From positions 368,093 to 432,092 of the forward strand of contig JANSXV010000004.1 in assembly GCA_024742735.1 (NCBI GenBank): a stretch of 64,000 nt of DNA. Direction: 5' to 3'. Below, in pieces: positions 42,453 through 48,739 of the stretch (position 1 is its first letter; each line of letters starts with the position of its first letter). Both the position numbers and the translations under genes were made by a program. Under the pieces are notes generated by a model. It worked only from the letters and a program-made list of their open reading frames with translations, was not told the DNA's origin and did not search any database. Origin of the DNA: Alphaproteobacteria bacterium. GTDB taxonomy: Bacteria; Pseudomonadota; Alphaproteobacteria; Caulobacterales; Maricaulaceae.

Positions 42453-42980
42453 ATGCCGTTCTTTTATCGTGGCGGATCGGGAAGCGTGCCCCAGCGTTCG
42501 CGCGCCACCATGCGGATCGCGACCCTCGCCGCCCTCACCGCCTACCCGGCCGGATGCATTCTGCAGATCGTGTTTCCCGACGCGACGCCGGAGCCCGGCC
42601 TGGCCGCCGGAGAGATCGCAGGTTTCGCCCTCGTGGCTGTCTCGCTTCTGGCCTTCTGCTTCATCGCGCCGTCCTGGCTGCAGCGCATCGTCGGCGAACA
42701 GGCCGACTGCCTGGACGAGTTCGAGATGGACCTGCGCCGGCGGGCGTACACGTTCAGCTACAATGTCTTCGCCGGCATGGCCGTCCTGTTCGCCATCTAT
42801 ATGGCGCTCAGCGTGGACCTGGCGGACAGCGGCAAGCTCCAGCTCTGGACGCCGGCGACCTATGACCACTGGAATGCGATCTTCTGGGGCGCGATGCTTT
42901 ACGCCTTCGTCCTGCCGACCACCTGGCTCGCCTGGGCGGGTCCGGCTCTGCTTGAAGACCTTGAAGATGCTGCGGCCTGA
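42453..42980 (+). CDS. Membrane protein in XRE operon
   Basis: A 175-residue protein starting at the ATG at 42453. Membrane segments lie about 24-44 (LAALTAYPAGCILQIVF), 52-72 (EIAGFALVAVSLLAFCFIAP), 100-120 (FSYNVFAGMAVLFAIYMAL) and 142-165 (NAIFWGAMLYAFVLPTTWLAW). The segment DCLDEFEMDLRRRAYTFSYN sits between the second and third. It resembles in layout the protein at 41674, so the two may be ancient paralogues. No named family. It is followed 17 bases later by a 31-residue peptide gene. Confidence 0.7.
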   Translation: MPFFYRGGSGSVPQRSRATMRIATLAALTAYPAGCILQIVFPDATPEPGLAAGEIAGFALVAVSLLAFCFIAPSWLQRIVGEQADCLDEFEMDLRRRAYTFSYNVFAGMAVLFAIYMALSVDLADSGKLQLWTPATYDHWNAIFWGAMLYAFVLPTTWLAWAGPALLEDLEDAAA

Positions 42981-42997
42981 ACCAGGAGGAACCCGAA

Positions 42998-43093
42998 ATG
43001 CTTGAATTCTGGACTGACTTCTGGTGGGCGATCTGCCTTATTGTGCTCGTTCTGGGCGCCGGCGGGATCAGCTGGTCGCGAAAGCACGACTGA
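42998..43093 (+). CDS. 31-residue membrane peptide
   Basis: ATG at 42998 with AGGAGGA at 42983-42989 and a stop at 43091-43093. The product MLEFWTDFWWAICLIVLVLG... has one hydrophobic helix and a basic tail SWSRKHD, so N-out/C-in insertion is expected. The perfect ribosome site, the operon position behind the membrane gene and the clear helix support it. Too short for family assignment. Confidence 0.6.
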   Translation: MLEFWTDFWWAICLIVLVLGAGGISWSRKHD

Positions 43094-43113
43094 GGCTGCG
43101 GCGCTCAGGACGA

Positions 43114-43142
43114 TTGAACCGGTCCGTCAACGCGGGTAATAC
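43114..43142 (+). promoter_or_regulatory. Promoter of tRNA-Arg
   Basis: -35 TTGAAC at 43114-43119, a 17-base spacer and -10 TAATAC at 43137-43142 place transcription start near 43149, just before the tRNA. Confidence 0.75.
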
Positions 43143-43152
43143 CGGCGTGCAC

Positions 43153-43229
43153 GCACCCATAGCTCAGCTGGATAGAGCGCTGCCCTCCGAAGGCAGAGGT
43201 CAGAGGTTCGAATCCTCTTGGGTGCGCCA
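43153..43229 (+). tRNA. tRNA-Arg (anticodon CCG)
   Basis: A 77-base cloverleaf. Acceptor arms GCACCCA and TGGGTGC pair; the anticodon stem CTGCC/GGCAG holds the loop CTCCGAA, giving anticodon CCG (43187-43189) for codon CGG. The T-arm is AGAGG-TTCGAAT-CCTCT, and CCA is encoded at 43227-43229. The 3' half is repeated at 50261-50310, so this gene is the insertion site of the adjacent element, and its 3' half may now be supplied by that element. Confidence 0.97.
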
Positions 43230-43287
43230 TTATTGTTCAGTGACTTAGGCGATGATCGGGCGGCTTTCGGCGGGCCGGTTTGATCTC

Positions 43288-43308
43288 CGTCCCAATCCCG
43301 TCCCAATC
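43288..43308 (+). repeat. Candidate integrase arm sites, left end
   Basis: Two direct copies of CGTCCCAATC at 43288-43297 and 43299-43308. An inverted copy (GATTGGGACG) stands at 43644-43653. The same word occurs twice near the right end. Confidence 0.55.
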
Positions 43309-43322
43309 GTGGCTGTAATTCG

Positions 43323-43547
43323 TCAGGCAGCGAGTCTGCGTGCCTCCACAGGGTTTCCGTGGGCTTGGCCTCGGACATAGGCGTCTACCTCGGAGAGCTT
43401 GAAGCGCAGGGCGCGGCCTATGGCGTAGACCGGGAACGGCATCTCTCCCCGCTCCCGCCACTTGCGCAGCGTGGCCGGGGTGACGCTGAGGAACTCTGCC
43501 ACGGTCGGCAGGTCCACCAGCGGCTCAGGCGTGGTCGGTTGGGTCAT
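43323..43547 (-). CDS. Excisionase/AlpA-like helix-turn-helix protein
   Basis: Start at the ATG complement 43545-43547 (MTQPTTPEPLVDLPTVAEF) with GGAG upstream; 74 residues. The helix-turn-helix is LPTVAEFLSVTPATLRKWRERGEMPFPVYAIGRALRFKLSEVDAYVRG, the MerR-like HTH_17 pattern of excisionases, with the wing RALRFKLSEVDAY. It sits just inside the tRNA end of the element, 94 bases from the tRNA 3' end, where recombination direction factors are often found. A role in excision is inferred. Confidence 0.82.
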   Translation of the reverse strand: MTQPTTPEPLVDLPTVAEFLSVTPATLRKWRERGEMPFPVYAIGRALRFKLSEVDAYVRGQAHGNPVEARRLAA

Positions 43548-43571
43548 GTGATGATCTCCAGACACAGCAAA

Positions 43572-43595
43572 CCCGCCACGGCAGGACCGGGCGGG
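43572..43595 (-). terminator. Hairpin between toxin gene and excisionase gene
   Basis: CCCGCC at 43572-43577 and GGCGGG at 43590-43595 form a short stem; on the minus strand GGCGGG is followed by TTTGCTG. It lies after the toxin stop and before the excisionase start, so it may end the toxin-antitoxin transcript. Confidence 0.5.
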
Positions 43596-43872
43596 CTTCT
43601 GGGTTTCTCTTGGTTTAAGTGTGTCAGACTGGGGGCGCCCGAGGATTGGGACGCCATTGGGGTGCGAGCCCCGCTCCGCTCCATGGTCTTAGGGGCGGCG
43701 AAGGACGGAAGAAGTGGGTGCCCCGATGGGGGGAACTGGTGTCCCCGGGCCCTGTCAGAAGGGCGCGCGTGTATCTACGCAAAATCCGATCCGATTAGGC
43801 CGAGGAAGTAGGCGGCGAGACCACCGGCACTATTCGGCGCCCCCGCATGCCCTCGCGGCAAGGAGGTCGAAG
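43596..43872. other. Intergenic region without gene
   Basis: Apart from the single inverted CGTCCCAATC copy at 43644-43653 I find no coding frame with a ribosome site. The stretch continues the gap between the excisionase and toxin genes. Confidence 0.5.
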
Positions 43873-44400
43873 CTAGGTGTGCTTCTTCGTCGACGGGCAC
43901 ACGGCCTCCGTCGCCTTGCCGTGCCATGGGTCCAACCAAAGCATCTCGAACACGGGTCCGTTGCGGACTCCGTATAAGCGAACCGCTCCCTCTAGGCGAA
44001 GAGAGAACACGTCATCGTAACCGAGTTCCAGTTCCGTGAACCGGTCTTGGGCTTTCTTTGACAGAGACTCGACTGGTATCGCGTGGTGATTGTTTCCTCG
44101 GCCAGCCCTCTTGCCGCCACTAGCTCGAAGCACCTCACTCCACGTCATGCTTTCGAGCCCCGTCAGGTGTTTCTGCAGGTGTTTCCTCCAGTCACACTCA
44201 GCGAGGGCCTGCAGCCCCCAAGGTCCATCGACATCGAAGCTCGAGATACGCCACTGGAGTTTGTGCCCGAGATAGGACTCTGGGTCTTGAGAGTTTCGGG
44301 GCTGCTTAGCGTCGGACGGTTCGCTAGCTTGCCTTGGCTGTTTCCAACCGAGCGGCTCGAAGGACTGCTTCGGCCTCTTATTTCCGGAACGCTTTGCCAC
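43873..44400 (-). CDS. Putative toxin partner of Panacea antitoxin
   Basis: A 175-residue protein starting 2 bases after the stop of the SocA-like gene. A basic, Ser/Pro-rich, probably disordered N-terminus (residues 1-40) is followed by LQWRISSFDVDGPWGLQALAECDWRKHLQKHLTGLESMTWSEVLRAS and, at the end, LEGAVRLYGVRNGPVFEMLWLDPWHG. The WSE-L, GxR-N-VF-LWLDP-H pattern is seen in uncharacterised proteins encoded beside DUF4065/Panacea antitoxins. That makes a toxin role likely, but I see no enzyme motif. The base composition is AT-richer than the chromosome. Function not demonstrated. Confidence 0.6.
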   Translation of the reverse strand: MAKRSGNKRPKQSFEPLGWKQPRQASEPSDAKQPRNSQDPESYLGHKLQWRISSFDVDGPWGLQALAECDWRKHLQKHLTGLESMTWSEVLRASGGKRAGRGNNHHAIPVESLSKKAQDRFTELELGYDDVFSLRLEGAVRLYGVRNGPVFEMLWLDPWHGKATEAVCPSTKKHT

Positions 44401-44402
44401 GG

Positions 44403-44834
44403 CTAGAGGGAGCCGTAGTACTCAGCCATCGATGCAACAGTGATCTCGTTTTCACTACGTGCTCCTTCCGGCACGCCTTTGCGGGCGCACTTCCAAGGAT
44501 CCTCAGCGTGGGTGAGATCGCTGAGCTGCTGGCCGCTGTAGCGACCGTAATGCTCTAGCACAGCATCGATGGATTCACGTTCGTCAGTGGTTAGCGCGTT
44601 CGGATCACCGCCAAAGTTTTCCGCCCGCACAGTGAACTGACCGCGGTGTATAGCGTACAGGTCACGGCACACCGGTCCGTTAGCCCAAGCTTGGATCGGA
44701 GCGTCAAAGAGCTTCTCGTCCTCCCAAGTCGCGTGCCATGCTTGGCTATAGTAGACGAGCTTCTGAAGCTTCCAAGCTGAGGTCGCTCCGGTCTTATTTA
44801 AAATGTACGTCGCAACGTCTGTTACCGACGCCAT
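44403..44834 (-). CDS. SocA/Panacea (DUF4065) antitoxin-like protein
   Basis: The 143-residue protein has the Panacea signatures: DVATYILNKTGATSAWKLQKLVYYSQAWHATWEDEKLFDAPIQAWANGPVCRDLYAIHRG near the start, then ESIDAVLEHYGRYSGQQLSDLTHAEDPWKCAR and a C-terminal ITVASMAEYY. In this family the domain neutralises diverse toxins (Caulobacter SocA delivers SocB to ClpXP). It precedes the toxin-like gene on the same strand, and the pair probably forms a stabilising or defence module of the element. Confidence 0.85.
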   Translation of the reverse strand: MASVTDVATYILNKTGATSAWKLQKLVYYSQAWHATWEDEKLFDAPIQAWANGPVCRDLYAIHRGQFTVRAENFGGDPNALTTDERESIDAVLEHYGRYSGQQLSDLTHAEDPWKCARKGVPEGARSENEITVASMAEYYGSL

Positions 44835-45102
44835 AGCTCAATCTCCATCGATTCGTGCCACTACTTGTCGCAGATTTCCATTTTCCACAAGCCTAACTCA
44901 CCATTGTGAACAACTAGGGGCGATACTGTGTTGCTGTTCAGTGCCACAAGGAATCGCGCATCGCTCTCGGCGAACTGACGGCGTGCTGCAGGCCGTAGCT
45001 TCAGGAAGACTCACAGGAGCGCGCCGGAGAGCCGTGGCGCTGTCCGGGCGGTGAGAGGGCCAGGACAGGGCAGGATGACCCTCAGCGGACTCTTGGGGGC
45101 TT
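44835..45102. other. Intergenic region with antitoxin promoter
   Basis: AT-rich stretch upstream of the SocA-like gene; no supported coding frame. The promoter for the antitoxin-toxin pair must lie here. Confidence 0.4.
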
Positions 45103-46416
45103 CTAGGCGGTGGTGGTGTCGATAGACGGGGCGGGAAGGTTCAGCGCCTCCAGTGAGGGGAGCTTGAGGGACTCGGCCAGCGCAGACGCCATGGCGTCTC
45201 TAGCCAGCTCGGCACGGGACGCAGGGACCCAGAGCGCGTCATGCACTGGGAGCGAAGAGACCCCTGCCTTGCGTAAGCCGATCACGGCCTTGGCGATGGC
45301 ACCGCTCTCGATGCGCTGAATCTTGTCCATTCGCGAGGACAGGAAGAAGTCTGCGATGGGAACGTGCTTCTCGGTGATCAGTGCCGTCAGCTCCGAAGGC
45401 TTGATGCGGCCCGCAAGGTGGCGCTCGGCATCGCTCGCGATGCGGTGGCCGTTCTTGGTGAAGCTGGCTCGTGGCCAAGCCCTCAAGGGCTTCTTCGCGG
45501 CTAGCATCGCACAGACGAAGTTCTTGATCCCGGCCCGGGCGGCTGGGTCTGTCATGCCGTCGAGCGCGTAGGGGTCACCATCAGGCATCCTTACGCCGCT
45601 GAGGCCGTAGGCAATGGACAGGGCGCATGCGGTGTAGTCCACCTCCACGGCCCGCTCCCCATCGATCTCAAGGTGAGTCTTTCGGTCATCCTTGGAGAGC
45701 CCCTGCCACCAGCCGCCCCACCAGCGGCCCCGGCCTTTGAGGTCAGGGGTCATGACGCGGTGAAGTGGGGAGGCCGTGCGGCGGTGCCCCTTGTAGGAGT
45801 AGACACCAGCTCCGATAGCCTCATTGAGGGCGCGGACCCCGCCCCGCAGATAGGCGAACCTCTCAGCTTGCTCGGGCTTAGGCTCCACCAACTCCCCCTC
45901 CTCTCGCAGGTCCAACCGATCGATCACAGCGCCGGGGGATTGGGGGTCGAACTGTAGCCCTGAGCCGGGGAGGGCTTCGATTAGCCGAGAGGCGAGGTCG
46001 TCACGCAGGCGGACGGTCGTCGCGGTTGGTTCTCGCCGGTAGCGGGAGCCGGGGGTCACGTCGAGCGGGGCGTCCGGTGCTTCTTCAAGCGCGGCGAGGA
46101 TGCGGTCCCGTGAGCGATTGTCGGCGGGGTGGTCGGAACGCTGGAGCCCTTTCCGTCCGCGCGACAGGTAGAACGCGGGGAAGCCCTCAGATACGCACCG
46201 GCCTGCGTTGGCCACCAAGGCGACAGCGGCGAGCCGTGCGGGACGCTTGATCGCGGGGGCGCGGGTGCGGCTTTCGGCGGAGCGGGCGAGGTGGTCGCGG
46301 TAAATGGACAGGATGTCCTCCACGGCTTGATGGAGGATCGCGGCGGCTGCTGGGCAGGCGGTCGGAATGGTCAGGTGCGGGGCATACGCCACCGCGCCCT
46401 CATGCAGGTGAGACAT
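45103..46416 (-). CDS. Family A DNA polymerase-like palm-domain protein of the element
   Basis: A 437-residue protein without annotated relatives that I can name. Residues 257-268 (VEVDYTACALSI) match motif A of family A polymerases, with metal-binding D260. R294 to K298 (ARAGIKNFVCAML) match the R...K pattern of motif B. QRIESGAIAKAVIGLR leads to V391-P398 (VHDALWVP), matching motif C with D393. The N-terminal 190 residues are not recognised; no 3'-5' exonuclease motif or zinc finger is seen. It could copy the element's DNA or fill gaps. This is my own alignment by eye, and no structure was computed. Confidence 0.6.
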   Translation of the reverse strand: MSHLHEGAVAYAPHLTIPTACPAAAAILHQAVEDILSIYRDHLARSAESRTRAPAIKRPARLAAVALVANAGRCVSEGFPAFYLSRGRKGLQRSDHPADNRSRDRILAALEEAPDAPLDVTPGSRYRREPTATTVRLRDDLASRLIEALPGSGLQFDPQSPGAVIDRLDLREEGELVEPKPEQAERFAYLRGGVRALNEAIGAGVYSYKGHRRTASPLHRVMTPDLKGRGRWWGGWWQGLSKDDRKTHLEIDGERAVEVDYTACALSIAYGLSGVRMPDGDPYALDGMTDPAARAGIKNFVCAMLAAKKPLRAWPRASFTKNGHRIASDAERHLAGRIKPSELTALITEKHVPIADFFLSSRMDKIQRIESGAIAKAVIGLRKAGVSSLPVHDALWVPASRAELARDAMASALAESLKLPSLEALNLPAPSIDTTTA

Positions 46417-47032
46417 GGGCGGTGATCTTTCAGGGTTTGCATCAGGTGTGCGCTGGCGAGGCGATGAAGGCTACACGGTGGCGATACGTGAGCCCGGATG
46501 GGGGACGTTCAGCGGCGCAACGGAAGCCCTCCAGCCGCGCCTGACGGGCGGCTAGAGAGAGACCAGATGCAGACTGAAAGTCAGGCCTGAGGGGCCACCT
46601 CGGGCGGTCTGGAGCCATGTCCAGCGGATAGACCCCGCGCGGTGGCGAGGCCTATGCGGCGAGCATGGCGTTGAAGGGTGAAGGGACGGCGGAAGCGGTT
46701 CTTCAATAACTCGGACTTATACCGGGACAACCGATGCGACGGCCTTTGGCCTGATGGCATCCTTGGCCACCTTTAGGTCGGGATGATGGGGGAACAATCC
46801 ATCACCGCCATGCATTCGGTCTACGCCCATAAGGCCTATGGGCCGGGTGTGCATTAGGAAGGCGAAAGGCTGGCATAGGGGCCGCTTCAAGGGCACCGGG
46901 GCCGCTTCAGCTGGAGGCAGTAACGGTTTCAGTGGGTTAGCACTGGGGCCGTTTCAGGACGAATGAGCGACGACTACTTTCTCCCACAACGCAGGATCTT
47001 GTTTCTTAAACAAACACAGGAACTTAGGCCGC
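46417..47032. other. Non-coding region upstream of the polymerase-like gene
   Basis: 616 bases with no supported frame. The first part is the leader of the polymerase-like gene. The last part, at 46878-46957, carries three direct repeats, described separately. Several short inverted repeats such as GGCCTTTGGCC occur near 46741. Confidence 0.5.
46878..46957 (+). repeat. Direct repeats GGGGCCGCTTCA, iteron-like
   Basis: GGGGCCGCTTCAA at 46878-46890, GGGGCCGCTTCAG at 46898-46910 (20-base period) and GGGGCCGTTTCAG at 46945-46957. A partial copy CGGTTTCAG lies at 46924. They stand upstream of the polymerase-like gene, where a replication origin or regulator site would be expected. Confidence 0.55.
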
Positions 47033-47440
47033 CTATTTCGAGACATTTTCATCAGCGGTTTGCGCCTTCAGCTGAGCCGCAGCCCACCGCGCCCCTTTCT
47101 CCCACTCGGCGGTCTTGCACTGGCGGCACACCGTGCGTGTCCCCGGTCGGCGGAAGGACTTTTGCTGGCGGCGCTTTCCGCATTTCTTGCAGGTCCTCAA
47201 CGGGCGCAGCCCCTTGCGTTTAATCTCAAGGAAGCGGTCTGCGATCCGTTCGGCCTCCGCCCGGTAGAACTCCTCCGATAGAGCTGAGCCGCAGGCTTGG
47301 GAGTCTCGGCCTCGATTGTTCCTCATGATGCGCTGGACCAGCACCTCCCGTTTACGGGCGATCCTGCGGTGTTCCATGGGCGACTTCGGGCCACGCTTGG
47401 CAGAGGCGGCGGGCTTTGTTTTTGCGGAGCGTTTGGTCAT
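47033..47440 (-). CDS. Zinc-ribbon protein of unknown function
   Basis: A 135-residue basic protein starting with MTKRSAKTKPAASAKRGPKSP. Helical middle part (LSEEFYRAEAERIADRFLEIKRKG) followed by a four-cysteine zinc ribbon, CKKCG ... VCRQC, separated by 17 residues and rich in Arg/Lys. The charge and ribbon suggest nucleic-acid binding. It is transcribed towards the repeats and the polymerase-like gene on the same strand, and may belong to the same regulon. I recognise no named family. Confidence 0.65.
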   Translation of the reverse strand: MTKRSAKTKPAASAKRGPKSPMEHRRIARKREVLVQRIMRNNRGRDSQACGSALSEEFYRAEAERIADRFLEIKRKGLRPLRTCKKCGKRRQQKSFRRPGTRTVCRQCKTAEWEKGARWAAAQLKAQTADENVSK

Positions 47441-47519
47441 GCGCTGTCTTTCAATAACGCTGGGTCTTCGATTGCGGAGACGGACGGGGCCGCAGCCCCG
47501 CCCACCAGCCGGGGAGGCG

Positions 47520-47696
47520 TCAGAGGCGCTCAGATGACGCCTGAGAGGCCTGCGGGGCGTAGATGATCCGCTCCACCTCTATGACGAAACGGAAGACCCG
47601 GAGGCATGCGTAGCCCGGTTCACGGTCGAACTCGAAGCCTCGGGGCAGGTCGTCGAAATAGGCGTGGAAGAGTTTCGGCAGCTAGGCGAGCGTCAT
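47520..47696 (-). pseudogene. Small reading frame with an in-frame TAG at codon 5
   Basis: Starting at the ATG complement 47694-47696 the frame reads MTLA, TAG (complement 47682-47684), then 53 protein-like residues (LPKLFHAYFDDLPRGFEF..., ACLRVFRFVIEVERIIY) to a TGA at 47520-47522. The residue composition looks coding, so it may be a decayed small gene or one started at a rare codon after the stop. Confidence 0.4.
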
Positions 47697-47821
47697 GGCG
47701 TCGGTTCCGTCTATATGGTTGGAACCAGTAGAGTCGCAGCCGTGGACTCGCGAGCCCAGCTGTTAATACAGTGCGACGTTGCACATAGTTAGTCGCAAAC
47801 GCTCGGTGGACAGGATTGTGC
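47697..47821. other. Intergenic region before HEPN-like gene
   Basis: No supported gene. Holds the likely promoter of the plus-strand gene that follows; AGGA stands about seven bases before its start. Confidence 0.4.
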
Positions 47822-48478
47822 ATGGGCGTCAATGGCGTTGGGGGGCTGGCGGCTCCAGTAATGTTCGACCGGCGGCTGATGGCCTATCGCAGCCCATGGA
47901 GTCCCACCCCGGAGGTCGGCGAGGTTTACCTCCTACGGGGCGCGATCCTCTCCGCCTTTAGTCACGCAGATAGCCTCGCGATGATGCTGGCTGTCCGCTC
48001 ATCCATGATTGCTCCGTACCAGCTTCGCAATAAGGCCCCCACGCGAAGGGAAGAGCGCATCAGCTTCCTTCGAGCGGTAGCCGAGGCCGATGGACCACTA
48101 GCGCCTTATCGCGGCCTTCTGCAGTCAATCGCCAATCGGTTAGAGGCTTTGAACGAGTTCCGTACGGTCGCGGCGCACGCCAGCTACAGCGCCTTCGGCC
48201 ATGGCACAGTAAGCTTTCCCGAGACAAAAAAATCACCGGGAAAATCAGAGGTGATCTCAAAGCACCGAAGCATGACTTTGCGAGAATTAAGGCGCATCGC
48301 GATGAAGTATGCGCTTTTCAGTCGCGCCTGCGAGAGCTTGTACTATCGTCTATCTGAGCTTCAGCTACTTCCAGACGCCGCTTTTCATCGGGGCTGGCAC
48401 TCAAGCTTTTCCGGCGAGTCTGTGACGCTGGAGTGGGGTAGTCCCGGCCCACCGGACGCTCGTCGTTCACCCTCTTAA
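47822..48478 (+). CDS. HEPN-like helical protein of the element
   Basis: I chose the ATG at 47822 because CAGGA stands about 7 bases upstream; 218 residues. It is all helical by look. YLLRGAILSAFSHADSLAMMLAVRSS at residues 40-60 and RISFLRAVAEADGPLAPYRGLLQSIANRLEALNEFRTVAAHASYSAF after residue 80 give the pattern of a HEPN domain, in which RTVAAH fits the Rx4H nuclease signature. HEPN proteins are often RNases in defence or toxin systems. Base composition is lower in GC than the surroundings. Whether the H and R are in a true HEPN core needs modelling. Confidence 0.55.
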   Translation: MGVNGVGGLAAPVMFDRRLMAYRSPWSPTPEVGEVYLLRGAILSAFSHADSLAMMLAVRSSMIAPYQLRNKAPTRREERISFLRAVAEADGPLAPYRGLLQSIANRLEALNEFRTVAAHASYSAFGHGTVSFPETKKSPGKSEVISKHRSMTLRELRRIAMKYALFSRACESLYYRLSELQLLPDAAFHRGWHSSFSGESVTLEWGSPGPPDARRSPS

Positions 48479-48573
48479 CTTGACTTGCCCCCGCGCTTGT
48501 TGTGTGAATTAACGCCTTGCTTTTGCAGGCGTATTGTGCGATTAGCGCCCTCGATTTTCTTAAGGAGGGCGGT

Positions 48574-48714
48574 ATGAAGCAATTCATCAAGCGCGAATGG
48601 AAAACGATCGCACTCTGGGCGCTACTTTCTGTCCTTATATTGCAGCAGTTTTTCATCATTCGCCACATCGCGGCGCTCACTGATGAGGTCTACTACATTG
48701 GCCAAAGCCAATGA
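48574..48714 (+). CDS. 46-residue single-pass membrane peptide
   Basis: ATG at 48574 with AAGGAGG at 48562-48568; MKQFIKREWKTIALWALLSVLILQQFFIIRHIAALTDEVYYIGQSQ. One hydrophobic segment follows a basic N-terminus. It lies between the HEPN-like gene and the integrase in the opposite direction to the integrase. Holin-like or toxin-like roles are possible; none is shown. Confidence 0.55.
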   Translation: MKQFIKREWKTIALWALLSVLILQQFFIIRHIAALTDEVYYIGQSQ

Positions 48715-48739
48715 TCCGAACCGTTGGCGCAAGGGGGCG

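Noticed and set aside
46437..46960. tRNA or other structured RNA in the gene-free part of the element
   Set aside because: I found no cloverleaf and no repeated stem set beyond short palindromes; only direct repeats are supported.
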